Below are positions 7,465 through 16,052 of a stretch of 64,000 bases of DNA, piece by piece. The first letter of the stretch is position 1. The number at the start of each line of letters is the position of its first letter. A program made the position numbers and the translations under genes. Origin of the DNA: UBA4736 sp002404015 (GTDB lineage: Bacteria > Chloroflexota > Dormibacteria > Dormibacterales > Dormibacteraceae); the NCBI GenBank assembly GCA_036747295.1, contig DAIOCN010000011.1, positions 24,664 through 88,663 on the forward strand, written 5' to 3'. The notes beneath the pieces were generated by a model, which ran no database searches, was not told the DNA's origin, and was given only the letters and a program-made list of their open reading frames with translations.

Positions 7465-8640
7465 TCACGCTCGCAAGTCTCGCAAATCGAAGGCCACCTT
7501 CACGGCGTTGAGGGAGCCGGCCCGCACCGCGTACTCGATCGCCTCGCGGTACTCCCCGAGCCCGAACAGCGGGCCGGTGAGCGCCTCCAGGTGCATCTGC
7601 GGGGCGGCCTCCAGCGCCATCTGGAACGTGCGCCGGCCGTCCGCCTCGACCCCGTAGGCGTAGGCGCCCATCACCGTCAGCTCGCGCTGCCAGATCGGTG
7701 CCCAGTCGACCCGCTCCGCACCCGGCATGCCGACCGCCACAACCGTGCCCCGGCCGCGGGTGAAGCGGACCGCCTGGTTCAGGCCCTGCGCCGACCCCGT
7801 GCACTCGAAGGTGATGTCGGCGCCGCCCAGCAGAAGCGGGTCGCCGACGCCGTCGAGCCGGCGCGCCTGGGTGGCGAAGCGGACATGCTGGAACACCTCG
7901 CTCGGCGCCACCACGGCGTCCGCCCCGAGGCGGCGGGCCGCTTCGCGCTGGTGGGGGTACTTGGCGACCGCGATCAGCTGCTTGGGCGGCGTGAAGGCCC
8001 GGATCGCCGCGACCGTCAGAAGCCCGATGGTCCCGGCTCCCAGGACGACGACCACGTCGTCCTGGGTGGCCCGGCCGCGGAGTGCGGCGTGGATGCAGCA
8101 TGCGAACGGCTCCAGCAGCACGGCGGCCTCGTCGCTGATCGCCGCCGGCACCTCGTGGAGCTGGCTCTCGTGCGCGACCAGCACCTGGCCCCAGCCGCCG
8201 CCCGTGCTCTTGCAGTAGCCCGTCTGCAGGCCCACGTCGAGCGGGCCTTCGGTCACGTTCTCGCACAAACCGGGACGGCCGGCCGCGCATTGCCGGCAGG
8301 CCGGCGATACGCCGCGCACCTCGCAGCCCAGGGCCGGCTCGACGACCACACGGCTGCCGTCGTCGAGCTCGCCCAAGACCTCGTGGCCGGGCACGAACGG
8401 GTAGCTCGTCAGCGGCTCCAGGTACAGCGACGCGTGCCCCGTGATGGCCGAGGTATCGGAGCCGCAGATGCCGCTCAGCGTCGGCAGGACGCGGACCCAG
8501 CCGGGCCCGGGCAGCTCCGGCTCGGGGATGTCGCCGAGGTGGAGCAGCGCGAGGTCGCTGGTCGCGACCGAGGGCCGGCCGCGGCTGGCCTTGACAAGGG
8601 CATAGCCGGCAACCGAGTGGACGTACTGAAGGGCCAGCAT
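7465..8640 (-). CDS. Zinc-dependent alcohol dehydrogenase (MDR superfamily)
   Basis: This 391-aa medium-chain dehydrogenase has the catalytic zinc ligands in GICGSD (Cys59) and GHEVLGE (His86-Glu87). A structural zinc cluster is formed by CRQC and a third Cys (~115-126). A Rossmann motif, GAGTIG, follows near residue 195. Its ATG overlaps the stop of the acyl-CoA reductase/HAD gene (ATGA), so the two are translationally coupled. A plausible role is interconversion of an alcohol and aldehyde generated by that reductase, but the family also handles polyols and other alcohols. Confidence 0.88.
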   Translation of the reverse strand: MLALQYVHSVAGYALVKASRGRPSVATSDLALLHLGDIPEPELPGPGWVRVLPTLSGICGSDTSAITGHASLYLEPLTSYPFVPGHEVLGELDDGSRVVVEPALGCEVRGVSPACRQCAAGRPGLCENVTEGPLDVGLQTGYCKSTGGGWGQVLVAHESQLHEVPAAISDEAAVLLEPFACCIHAALRGRATQDDVVVVLGAGTIGLLTVAAIRAFTPPKQLIAVAKYPHQREAARRLGADAVVAPSEVFQHVRFATQARRLDGVGDPLLLGGADITFECTGSAQGLNQAVRFTRGRGTVVAVGMPGAERVDWAPIWQRELTVMGAYAYGVEADGRRTFQMALEAAPQMHLEALTGPLFGLGEYREAIEYAVRAGSLNAVKVAFDLRDLRA

Positions 8641-11000
8641 CAGCGGCGGACCCGCTCCCGGTACTCGGCGGAGCGAGGGTCGGGCATCGGCAGGTGCCAG
8701 TTGCCGGGCGCCATCTTCCAGCGCTCGATTCGCCAGCCCCGCTGGGCGCCCACCTGCGAGAGCCGGGCGTCGGGGTTGATCACCACCGGGGTGCCCACCA
8801 GCTCGAGCATCGGCAGGTCGGACAGCGAGTCGGCGTAGGCGAAGCTTTCGGCGAGATCCACGCCGGCAGCGGCCGCGTACTCCTCGAGCAGCGTGCCCCG
8901 CGCCTCCCCGGCCGGCGGCGGCGCGGCCAGGTCGCCAGTCAGCCGGCCGTCCTTCACCAGCAGGTGCGCGCAGTCCACCTCGACCTCGAGCAGCTCGGCG
9001 AGCGGCTCGACCACCACGTCGAGAGCTCCGGTCAGCAGAAGCACGCGGTGGCCGGCCCGCTTGTGCTCGCGGATCCGGCGCATCCCCTCCGGATAGATCC
9101 GCCGCAGCGTGACCTCGTTGAGCGCCTCCTCGCCGAGCCGGCGCATGACCTCGAGGTCGAGGCCCGCGTACTCGCGGTAGAAGCTGCGCTGGAACTCAGC
9201 CCGCGACCGTCGCTCCAGGTAGAGCCAGCGGGGCGCCTTGCGCGCCATCTCGGCCAGGAAGCGGGGCCACTCGTCCAGCGCCTGGTCCTTGAGGCGCATC
9301 CAGAAGAAGTACTCGACGATGTTGGTCTCGACCAGTGTGCCGTCGACGTCGAAGACGGCCAGCACGTCCGAGCGGCCGGCCCGCTTCCGGACCAGGTTGA
9401 GGGCCATGTTGGCGTCCGGTTTCGGTTCGGTGCTGCCGCTCGGCCCGGGGCCCTTCTTGGGACCGGTGTCGACGCGCGCCATCCGGATCACCGTCGGCAG
9501 ATGGACGTCCTGGAAGTAGTGGCTCCAGTCGTAGAGCCCGGGGTCGAACGGGAAGACCGCCTGCTCCGCCTTCGGCAACTGCTCCCAAACCGACATGGTG
9601 TGACGCGTGTCGAAGATGCAGTCGACCTCGGTGTAGACCCCATAGAGCTCGGAGAGGTTGAGCGCGCGCTCCAGCTTGTTGCGCTGCTCCGTGAGGTCGT
9701 CCGAGAGCTTGGTCGTCCGCTGGCCCAGCGGCAGCCGCTCGACGAACTGCTGGGCGCCCTCCACCACTCGCAGCGCCAGCCGGCCTTTGGCGGTGAGCTC
9801 GCCTCGGGTTGGAAAGGTCCAGGTCGGGGTTCCGATGGCCTGGCCGTAACGGTCGCGCAGAGGGTGGGCCGTGAAGTACACCCCGCACTCCTCGTAGACC
9901 CGCCGGAAGCGGAGCGGGTTCCGGCTGCCGGAGGCGGCGTGGTAGATGCGGTGCTCGGCCCTGGGGGGCGGCGCGGCGGCCACGGCCAGCACGGTGTTGA
10001 CCACGTAGTCCAGGGGGATGATGTCCAGCAGCGCGTCGGGCAGGCCGGAGAAGTCGGTCAGCATGGCCCGCCCGAACGCGAGGATGATCGGCTCGGCCAT
10101 CCGGAAGCCCTCCAGCCAGCCCGGGAACGGCTCGGCCAGGGCGCTCTCGATGATCGAGGGCCGGACGATGGACAGCGGGATGTCCCCGTGCAGCTCGACC
10201 ACGGCGTGCTCGGCCATGGCCTTGGTGAACGAGTAGATGTCGCTGAACCCCATCGAGCGCGCGTGCACCCTCCCCCGCTCGATCAGGCGGTCCTTCACCC
10301 AGCGGTCGCGCAGGCGCTCGACGGTGCGGGCAACCGCGGGCGTGCCGGCCGGTCCCATCCGGCTGCGCGCCTCCTTGCGAAGCTTGTCGAGGATCTCGGG
10401 GCGCCGCGACTCTTCCTCGACGGTGGGCCGCAGTGTGCTGAGCACCTGCGCCTCGTGCCGCCAGCTGAGTCCGGGGTCCAGCGGCACGTCCTCGCGGACC
10501 AGGCCGCGCAGCATGCCGCCCACGTAGGCGGTCGAGACGTGGACCAGGTGCGGGTTGGCGCCGGTCTGGGTCAGCGCGGCGATCATGCGCGCGGCGCCTA
10601 GCAGGTTGGTCTGGGCCGAGAGGTCAGCCGGGTTGTCGAATTCGACGGCGGCCGCCGAGTGGATGACGATGTCGCACTTGGCCAGCTCGGCGCGGCCGGC
10701 TTCGTCCAGGCCGAGGCCATCGCGGCCGAGGTCGATCTCGATAACCGCCAGCTTCTCGGCCGCCAGCTGGTTGAACGCCGGCTCGCCGAGCTCTTCCTTC
10801 AGCCGCTTGAAGGCAGGACTGGAGAGCACCTCCCGCTCCAGACGGTCCCGCGCCGGACGGCGCGCCGAGGAGCGGATCGCGAGATTGACGCGGCCGACCT
10901 CGGGCAGCGAGCGTAAGAGCTTCTCGACGATCGACTTGCCTAGGAAGCCGCTGGAACCGGTGACCAGGAGGGTCTTGCCGGCGATGGCCTCTTTGATCAA
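8640..11000 (-). CDS. Fatty acyl-CoA reductase (extended SDR) fused to a HAD-IB hydrolase
   Basis: This is a two-domain protein of ~786 aa. Residues ~1-480 form an extended SDR of the FAR/male-sterility type: TGSSGFLGKSIVEKLL at the N-terminus, HVSTAYVGG, and catalytic YSFTK near 258. Residues ~545-786 form a HAD-superfamily phosphatase with FDVDGTLVETN (nucleophile Asp), GHRVLLLTGA and a final YADSLSDLPML. FAR domains reduce fatty acyl-CoA to aldehyde or alcohol; HAD-IB domains dephosphorylate small phosphate esters. I chose TTG at 10998-11000 because it sits 7 nt after TAGAAT and ~12 residues before the nucleotide-binding motif, as in the family. Longer versions from ATGs at 11054 or 11099 are possible. 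It heads the operon with alcohol dehydrogenase, LarA-like and PlsC genes. Confidence 0.87.
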   Translation of the reverse strand: MIKEAIAGKTLLVTGSSGFLGKSIVEKLLRSLPEVGRVNLAIRSSARRPARDRLEREVLSSPAFKRLKEELGEPAFNQLAAEKLAVIEIDLGRDGLGLDEAGRAELAKCDIVIHSAAAVEFDNPADLSAQTNLLGAARMIAALTQTGANPHLVHVSTAYVGGMLRGLVREDVPLDPGLSWRHEAQVLSTLRPTVEEESRRPEILDKLRKEARSRMGPAGTPAVARTVERLRDRWVKDRLIERGRVHARSMGFSDIYSFTKAMAEHAVVELHGDIPLSIVRPSIIESALAEPFPGWLEGFRMAEPIILAFGRAMLTDFSGLPDALLDIIPLDYVVNTVLAVAAAPPPRAEHRIYHAASGSRNPLRFRRVYEECGVYFTAHPLRDRYGQAIGTPTWTFPTRGELTAKGRLALRVVEGAQQFVERLPLGQRTTKLSDDLTEQRNKLERALNLSELYGVYTEVDCIFDTRHTMSVWEQLPKAEQAVFPFDPGLYDWSHYFQDVHLPTVIRMARVDTGPKKGPGPSGSTEPKPDANMALNLVRKRAGRSDVLAVFDVDGTLVETNIVEYFFWMRLKDQALDEWPRFLAEMARKAPRWLYLERRSRAEFQRSFYREYAGLDLEVMRRLGEEALNEVTLRRIYPEGMRRIREHKRAGHRVLLLTGALDVVVEPLAELLEVEVDCAHLLVKDGRLTGDLAAPPPAGEARGTLLEEYAAAAGVDLAESFAYADSLSDLPMLELVGTPVVINPDARLSQVGAQRGWRIERWKMAPGNWHLPMPDPRSAEYRERVRR

Positions 11001-11007
11001 CCCACCG

Positions 11008-11013
11008 ATTCTA
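11008..11013 (-). promoter_or_regulatory. -10 box (TAGAAT) of the acyl-CoA reductase operon
   Basis: TAGAAT on the minus strand ends 7 nt before the TTG start at 11000, with no Shine-Dalgarno sequence in between. It supports both the operon promoter and the choice of the short start. Confidence 0.55.
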
Positions 11014-11227
11014 GAGGTCCGGCCGAAAAGCCCAGACGGAGCCTCGGCGCCCATGCGGCCCATCCGCGGCGTCAGCTTCTGCGGTCCTCGCGTCCGCACC
11101 GTCAGGTGCGCGTGCTGCGGTCCTCGGCGCTTCCTTGCGGCTGGGCCACCTGACCACCGATTCTCTCGCCCGGATTTCCGGCCGAACCTCTAGGGCGGGC
11201 GATGAGCGAAGCCCCGAGCGGACCCGG
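11014..11227. other. Intergenic region with short duplications
   Basis: I see no convincing gene between the reductase promoter and the end of the M23 peptidase. The segment holds CTGCGGTCCTCG twice (about 37 bp apart). A CACCGATTCT ... TCCGGCCGAA pair at ~11003-11026 is repeated in the same order at ~11156-11186. The first copy contains the reductase -10 box, so the second may be a degraded promoter duplicate. Confidence 0.35.
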
Positions 11228-12310
11228 CTATGGGGCGACGGACAGCCTCCCGGCCAGGATGTCCGAGGAGATGGCCGTCGCCGCCCAGCCGAGGTCGTCC
11301 TTGACCGTCACCAGGAACGAGTAAAGGTGGCCGGGCTGGCCGCTGAAGTGGGCCCCGCCGGCGGCCACCGCCGACAGCCAGTTGCTGCTCGGGGCGCCAT
11401 CCCGGACCACCTGCACGTCGAACCTGCCACCGCCGGGCGAGCTCCAGCTGACGTCGATCTGGGTGGCGTCGTCCGCCTGGGCCTGGGCGCTGACGGCGAC
11501 CTGGGGCAGGGTGACCGCCGGGAACCGGGGCGCGCCTCCCAGCCAGAGGTTGCCGATGTCCTTGGGCCAGGGGTCGGGTCCGGCGCCGGCCCAGCCGTAG
11601 GGATCGATCGCGATCCGGCCGGCCGCCAGGTAGACGCCGAAGTGCACGTGCTCGCCGGTGCTCGAGCCGGTGTTGCCGGACTGGCCGATCACCTGGCCCC
11701 GGCGCACCCGCTGGCCCTGCTGCACGTCGATGCGTTCCAGGTGGGCGTAGCGGGTCAGGATCCCATTGCCGTGGTCGATGAACACGTTCTGCCCGAAGCC
11801 GCACTTGGCGCAGCCGGGATTGTCCCAGGCGGCGAACACGACCTGGCCGTCAGCCGCCGCGATCACGTTCTCGTAGTAGAGGCCGTAGTCCATGCCGTCG
11901 TGCCCGTCGTAGAAGAGGTAATCCTTGCCGCCCGGGTTGGGATCGTCGAAGCCGTCGGCCGTGCGCTGCTGGCCGTCGAAGCGGCACACGCGCCCGTCGG
12001 GGACGTACGTGGGGTTGCAGTGGTCGAAGATCGAGGTCACGAAGTGGGGACCCAGGAAGGGCAGGGTCAGGAACCCGCTGCCGGCGTTCGCCAGCACGGG
12101 GCTGTTGCCGGCCTCGATGGGACCGGTCGGGATCTGGGCGGGGTAGCTCCAGCGCTTGTACGGGATGGGTGCCTGGGTCGCCAGCCGGGGCGCTGCCGCC
12201 GAAACCGGGCCCGCGCCGGCCAGCAGGAGCATCCCCGCCGTGACCAGCAACGACCGCCCGAGCAACCGCATCGCCTCACAGTGAACGCCGGCGCGGAGAC
12301 GAGCCCTCAT
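11228..12310 (-). CDS. Secreted M23-family metallopeptidase with C-terminal Fn3-like domain
   Basis: This exported peptidoglycan endopeptidase is of the LytM/lysostaphin type. The zinc-binding motifs are HDGMDYG (first His and Asp) and GEHVHFGVY (HxH). A signal peptide is visible (RLLGRSLLVTAGMLLLAGAGPVSA), and the C-terminal ~90 residues resemble a fibronectin type III fold (QIDVSWSSPGGG). The first ATG is at 12310. A second ATG at 12271 starts directly at the signal peptide and may be the true start. It lies 37 bp downstream of phnE and may be co-transcribed with the transporter, without an obvious functional link. Confidence 0.88.
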   Translation of the reverse strand: MRARLRAGVHCEAMRLLGRSLLVTAGMLLLAGAGPVSAAAPRLATQAPIPYKRWSYPAQIPTGPIEAGNSPVLANAGSGFLTLPFLGPHFVTSIFDHCNPTYVPDGRVCRFDGQQRTADGFDDPNPGGKDYLFYDGHDGMDYGLYYENVIAAADGQVVFAAWDNPGCAKCGFGQNVFIDHGNGILTRYAHLERIDVQQGQRVRRGQVIGQSGNTGSSTGEHVHFGVYLAAGRIAIDPYGWAGAGPDPWPKDIGNLWLGGAPRFPAVTLPQVAVSAQAQADDATQIDVSWSSPGGGRFDVQVVRDGAPSSNWLSAVAAGGAHFSGQPGHLYSFLVTVKDDLGWAATAISSDILAGRLSVAP

Positions 12311-12347
12311 CGGCGATGTAAGGAGTCGTTAAGGCGCTGGCTGACCT

Positions 12348-13223
12348 CTAAATGATCCGGCGCCGGATCGTGGCCGAGGTGTAGTCGATCAGCATCGTCA
12401 TCAGGACCACGACGATCAGCACCATCGCCTCCTGGCGGTAGAGGAACTGCTCGATGTACTGGCTGAAGAGGAAGCCGATCCCACCGGCCCCGATCAGGCC
12501 GAGGATGGTCGCCGAGTGGACGTTCACCTCGAAGCTGTAGAGCAGGTGCGCGACCAGGTAGGGTAGGACCTGCGGGCCGACGCCGTTCACCAGCACCTGG
12601 ATGGGGTTGGCGCCGGTCGCCGTCAGGGCCTCGACCTGGCCCGAGTCGATGGCTTCGATGGCCTCCGAGAACAGCTTCGACATCAGGCCGACGCTGAAGA
12701 TCATCACGGCGAGCACGCCCGGGAAAGGGCCCAGGCCGACGGAGGTGACGAAGAGGATGCCCCAGAAGATGGTCGGGATGGCCCTGATCATGCTCATGAG
12801 GGTCCGGACTACGAAGTAGACGGCCGAGCCGAGCGCGTTCCGCCGCATCAGATTGCCCGCCGCCACGAAGCTGAGCGGGATGGCGACGACGGCGCCCAGC
12901 GCCGTGCCCAGGATCGCGATCGCCAGCGTCTGCAGGGCGTAGTGCGGCACCAGGCCCTCCGGGAAGCCGGCTCCGCCCGGCTTCATCAGCGACCAGTCGG
13001 GGTGCAGGAAGCCGGCCAGGACGCGGCCCATGTTGTGGATGCCGTCGAAGAGCTGGCCAGGTGCGAACTCGGTCTCCCGGTAGGTCACCACGATCAGCGC
13101 CACCAGGAGGAAGAGCGCGATGAACTGGAGCACCCGGCGCAGCACGGCCTCCGAGGAGGCCTCGGCCATGAGGGCGTCGATCCGCGCCTGCTGCGCGGTG
13201 CTACTCGTAGCCGAGTCGCCCAT
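12348..13223 (-). CDS. phnE: Phosphonate-type ABC transporter permease
   Basis: This 291-aa inner-membrane permease has about six hydrophobic segments and the PhnE-type cytoplasmic loop (EALTATGANPIQVLVNGVGP, the EAA-like coupling motif). It would form the channel for uptake of phosphonate, phosphite or phosphate esters. The start at 13223 lies 23 bp inside phnC, an overlap that suggests translational coupling. No C-P lyase genes (phnG-M) are in the window, so the imported ligand and its use are open. Confidence 0.9.
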   Translation of the reverse strand: MGDSATSSTAQQARIDALMAEASSEAVLRRVLQFIALFLLVALIVVTYRETEFAPGQLFDGIHNMGRVLAGFLHPDWSLMKPGGAGFPEGLVPHYALQTLAIAILGTALGAVVAIPLSFVAAGNLMRRNALGSAVYFVVRTLMSMIRAIPTIFWGILFVTSVGLGPFPGVLAVMIFSVGLMSKLFSEAIEAIDSGQVEALTATGANPIQVLVNGVGPQVLPYLVAHLLYSFEVNVHSATILGLIGAGGIGFLFSQYIEQFLYRQEAMVLIVVVLMTMLIDYTSATIRRRII

Positions 13224-13965
13224 AGATCGTCCTGTAGGCCGCCTCGTCCAGCTCGCCGGGGGGACCGTCGTACACGATCTTGCCCTTGCGCATCGCCACG
13301 ATCCGGTCCGCGTAGCGCTTGGCCAGCTCGAAGTGGTGGATGGAGCAGAGCAGCGTGATGCCGTCCCGCCGGTTGATGTCCCGGAGGTAGTCGAGGACCA
13401 CGCCCGCCGTCTCCGGGTCGAGGCTGGCGATCGGCTCGTCGGCCAGCATGATCTCGGGCTGCTGGGCCAGAGCCCTGGCGATGGCGACTCGCTGCTGCTG
13501 GCCGCCGGAGAGCCGGTCGGCGCGGACGCCGCCCTTCTCGGCGATCTCCAGTCGATCCAGGCTGCGCCAGGCCAGCTCGCGGTCCGCCCGGGAGAAGACG
13601 GGCAGCAGCGCCCGCCAGCCGTCCTGGTACCCCAGCCGCCCGTTGAGCACGTTCTTCAGCACGGTCGAGCGGCGCACGAGGTTGAACTGCTGGAAGATCA
13701 TCGCCATCCGGCGGCGCGCCTTCCGAAGCTCGGCGCCCCGCAGGCGGGTCAGCTCCTCGCCGTCCAGCAGCACGCGCCCGCCGCTGGGCTCGAGGAGCCG
13801 GTTGATCGCCCGCAGCAGCGTGGACTTGCCGGAGCCGCTGGGGCCGATGACGCACAGGAACTGGCCGCGCGGCACCTCCAGGCTCACGCCGTCGAGGGCC
13901 GTGGTCCCGCCCGGAAAGACCTTGGAGAGGCCCTCGATGCGGATCAGCGGGGCCGCTGCGGCCAG
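13201..13965 (-). CDS. phnC: Phosphonate-type ABC transporter ATP-binding protein
   Basis: The ATPase has Walker A GPSGSGKST (~41-49), Q-loop FQQFNLV, signature LSGGQQQR, Walker B IMLADEP and switch His in CSIHHFE. Family alignment demands the N-terminus LIRIEGLSKVFPGG, which has no ATG, GTG or TTG before it. CTG at 13963-13965 is the best start: AGGGG lies 4 nt upstream, and it gives 254 aa, the usual PhnC length. A later GTG at 13887 would remove the first beta strands. It lies 7 bp after phnD. The CTG start is inferred. Confidence 0.9.
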   Translation of the reverse strand: MAAAAPLIRIEGLSKVFPGGTTALDGVSLEVPRGQFLCVIGPSGSGKSTLLRAINRLLEPSGGRVLLDGEELTRLRGAELRKARRRMAMIFQQFNLVRRSTVLKNVLNGRLGYQDGWRALLPVFSRADRELAWRSLDRLEIAEKGGVRADRLSGGQQQRVAIARALAQQPEIMLADEPIASLDPETAGVVLDYLRDINRRDGITLLCSIHHFELAKRYADRIVAMRKGKIVYDGPPGELDEAAYRTIYGRLGYE

Positions 13966-13972
13966 GGCACCC

Positions 13973-14923
13973 CTAGGGGGACTTGCTGGGGCTTGGGGTC
14001 GGCGAGGCGGCCGGGTAGCCCTTGAGGAGGTCCGGGGCGACTCCCTTGACGACGTCGCGGATCTGCTGGTAGTCCGAGTCCTGGGCTGGGACCAGCTTCT
14101 CGATGGTGAACAGTGCCTTCAGGTACTGGGACATGCTGGGGTCGCTGCCGAGCTTGATCATGGCGTCGGTCAGCTTCTTCTTCTGCGCCGAGTTCATCTG
14201 GTGGCGAACGATCTGGGGGTCGCCGGGGATGAGCTGAGGCGTGGTGAAGATGACCTGGGTCTTGTCCATGATCCCTGGGCAGGCGGTGTCGGCGCCGGCG
14301 TTGGTCCTGGCGTCGTCGTAGATCGCGCCTGCGTCAACCTGGCCGTTGCATACGGCGAGCGCGACCGCAGTCTGGTTGGAGATGTTCACGCTCTTGCTGA
14401 GATCCTTGTCGGGGTCGATGCCGTTCTGCTTCATCCAGTACTTCGGGTAGAGGTTGCTGGACGCGGAGATGACGTCACCGAAGGCGAAGCTGTGGCCCTT
14501 CAGGTCCTTGATCGAGTTGATGCCGGTTCCCTTGCGGGCGATGATGAACGAGTTGTAGCCGGCCACGCCCTTGCGCACGGACTTGGTCATCGGCTCGGAG
14601 CCGTTCACCTGGTGTCCGATCACGTAGTCGAGAGGGCCCACCCAGGCGCTGTCGACCAGGTTGGAGGTCATGCCCTCCGCGACGGCCGCGTAGCTCGTGG
14701 GGACCTGGGGCGTGATGGTGGCCCCGATCTCCTTGCCCAGGTAGTCGGTGATGGGCTTGGCGGAGGTCAGCACCGTCTGTGCGTTCTGGGAGGGGACGAA
14801 CGCCATCACGAGAGAGGACTTGGCCGCCTCCTCGGTGGGCGTGGTGCTGGTCGTGCCGCCCCCGCCGCAGGCGACCAGGACCAGGATGGCAGCGGCCAGG
14901 ACCGCTCGCTTGGGAACTCTCAC
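13973..14923 (-). CDS. phnD: Phosphonate/phosphate-ester-binding lipoprotein
   Basis: This 316-aa binding protein is of the PhnD/PtxB family. The N-terminus is a lipoprotein signal ending in LVACGGGG, followed by a Ser/Thr-rich linker. The body shows the family pattern: FVPSQNAQTVLTSAKPITDYL, AWVGPLDYVIGHQ, YNSFIIARKGTGI and DLKGHSFAFGD. GTG at 14923 has a strong ribosome site (GAGAGAGG, 5 nt away), so this unit has a normal leader, unlike many neighbours. It is first in the phnD-phnC-phnE order. The C-terminus ends in a Pro/Ser tail. Confidence 0.92.
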   Translation of the reverse strand: MRVPKRAVLAAAILVLVACGGGGTTSTTPTEEAAKSSLVMAFVPSQNAQTVLTSAKPITDYLGKEIGATITPQVPTSYAAVAEGMTSNLVDSAWVGPLDYVIGHQVNGSEPMTKSVRKGVAGYNSFIIARKGTGINSIKDLKGHSFAFGDVISASSNLYPKYWMKQNGIDPDKDLSKSVNISNQTAVALAVCNGQVDAGAIYDDARTNAGADTACPGIMDKTQVIFTTPQLIPGDPQIVRHQMNSAQKKKLTDAMIKLGSDPSMSQYLKALFTIEKLVPAQDSDYQQIRDVVKGVAPDLLKGYPAASPTPSPSKSP

Positions 14924-14985
14924 GGCAACCTCTCTCCTCGGGATGCAGGCAGGCGGGGCCCGGCGGACCCCCCTTCAGGCGCGGC

Positions 14986-14991
14986 TACTAT
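14986..14991 (+). promoter_or_regulatory. -10 box (TACTAT), leaderless type
   Basis: TACTAT ends 8 nt before the ATG at 15000. No Shine-Dalgarno sequence is present, so the transcript probably starts at or near the A of the start codon. Confidence 0.5.
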
Positions 14992-14999
14992 AGCAACCA

Positions 15000-16031
15000 A
15001 TGGACGTGCTCAGCGAAGGCCGTTGCTCCGTCTTCCGGGAGCCCTCCGGTCCCTCCGGCGTGAAGCTCGAAGAGTGGCCCCGGACCGCCCCGGGCGAGGG
15101 CAGGGTGGCGATCTCCATGAAGGCGGCGTCTCTGAACCACCTGGACCTCTGGTTGGTCAGCGGGGCCCAGAAAGTCGAGCCGCCACGCGTGCTGGCCGCC
15201 GACGGGGCGGGCGTCGTTGAGAGCTCGGCCGACCCCGCCTGGAAGCCGGGCGACGAGGTAGTCGTCTATCCCGGGCTGTCGTGCGGCGAGTGCCCGGCGT
15301 GCAGCGCCGGACAGGACGTCTTCTGCGTCAAGCGCTACCGGATCCTCGGGGAGCACGCGGACGGGACCGCCTGCGAGCTGCTCCACGTGCCGGCCAGGAA
15401 CGTCTATCGCAAGCCGGCCGGCCTCACCTGGGAGGAGGCGGCCGCCTTTCCCCTGACCTTCCTCACCGCGTGGAGGATGCTGACGACGCGGGCGCGGCTC
15501 GCCAGGGGCGAGACCCTCCTCGTGGTGGGCGCTGGAGCCGGGGTCGCGGTGGCCGCGATCCTGATCGGCCGGCACCTCGGCGCCAGGGTGTTCGCGACCA
15601 GCCGTTCGGAGGCCAAGCGCCGCCAGGCCGAGGCGCTGGGGGCCGAGCTGACCTTCCCCTCGGAAGGCTTCGCCAAGCCGGTGCAGGAGGCGTCTGGCGG
15701 CGGCGTCGACGTGGTCTTCGAACATGTCGGTCCGGCCACGCTGCCCGATTCGCTGCGCTCCCTCAAGCTGGGCGGCCGGGTGGTGTTCTGCGGCTCGACC
15801 TCGGGTCCCAAGGCGGAGATCTCGATGCCGGCCCTGTTCTTCCGCCAGGTTGACCTGCTGGGCTCGACGATGGGCAACCGCTCCGAGTTCGAAGCCGTCC
15901 TCAAGGCGGTGGACGGCGGCCTGCGGCCGGTGGTCGACTCGGTCTTTCCGCTGGCCCAGGTGGTCAAGGCGCTCGAGCACCTGGACAGCCAGGAGCAGTT
16001 CGGAAAAATCGTCCTCCAGATCAGTCCATGA
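15000..16031 (+). CDS. Zinc-type MDR oxidoreductase (alcohol/quinone reductase family)
   Basis: This 343-aa medium-chain reductase has a four-Cys structural zinc cluster, CGECPACSAGQDVFC (~94-108), and a nucleotide-binding GAGAGVAVA (~173). The first catalytic-zinc Cys of classical alcohol dehydrogenases is replaced (SLNHLDLW), which is more like quinone oxidoreductase or enoyl reductase relatives. The substrate cannot be assigned. It is transcribed divergently from phnD and is followed 21 bp later by surE. Confidence 0.85.
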   Translation: MDVLSEGRCSVFREPSGPSGVKLEEWPRTAPGEGRVAISMKAASLNHLDLWLVSGAQKVEPPRVLAADGAGVVESSADPAWKPGDEVVVYPGLSCGECPACSAGQDVFCVKRYRILGEHADGTACELLHVPARNVYRKPAGLTWEEAAAFPLTFLTAWRMLTTRARLARGETLLVVGAGAGVAVAAILIGRHLGARVFATSRSEAKRRQAEALGAELTFPSEGFAKPVQEASGGGVDVVFEHVGPATLPDSLRSLKLGGRVVFCGSTSGPKAEISMPALFFRQVDLLGSTMGNRSEFEAVLKAVDGGLRPVVDSVFPLAQVVKALEHLDSQEQFGKIVLQISP

Positions 16032-16052
16032 ACCACCCAGCGGGGTGAAGCG

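Noticed and set aside
8694..10601. A 635-codon open frame on the plus strand opposite the acyl-CoA reductase/HAD gene
   Set aside because: It is an antisense shadow caused by high GC. The translation is low-complexity Arg/Gly/His-rich with no family motif, while the minus strand encodes clear SDR and HAD domains.
12961..12990. Hairpin resembling the TCC-loop hairpin inside phnE
   Set aside because: It encodes a Pro-Gly-Gly stretch within the coding frame, and no second hairpin lies at the expected distance.
11228..14923. A complete phosphonate degradation (C-P lyase) locus
   Set aside because: Only phnC, phnD and phnE are present. No phnG-M, phosphonatase or phosphite dehydrogenase gene is in the window, so only transport can be claimed.
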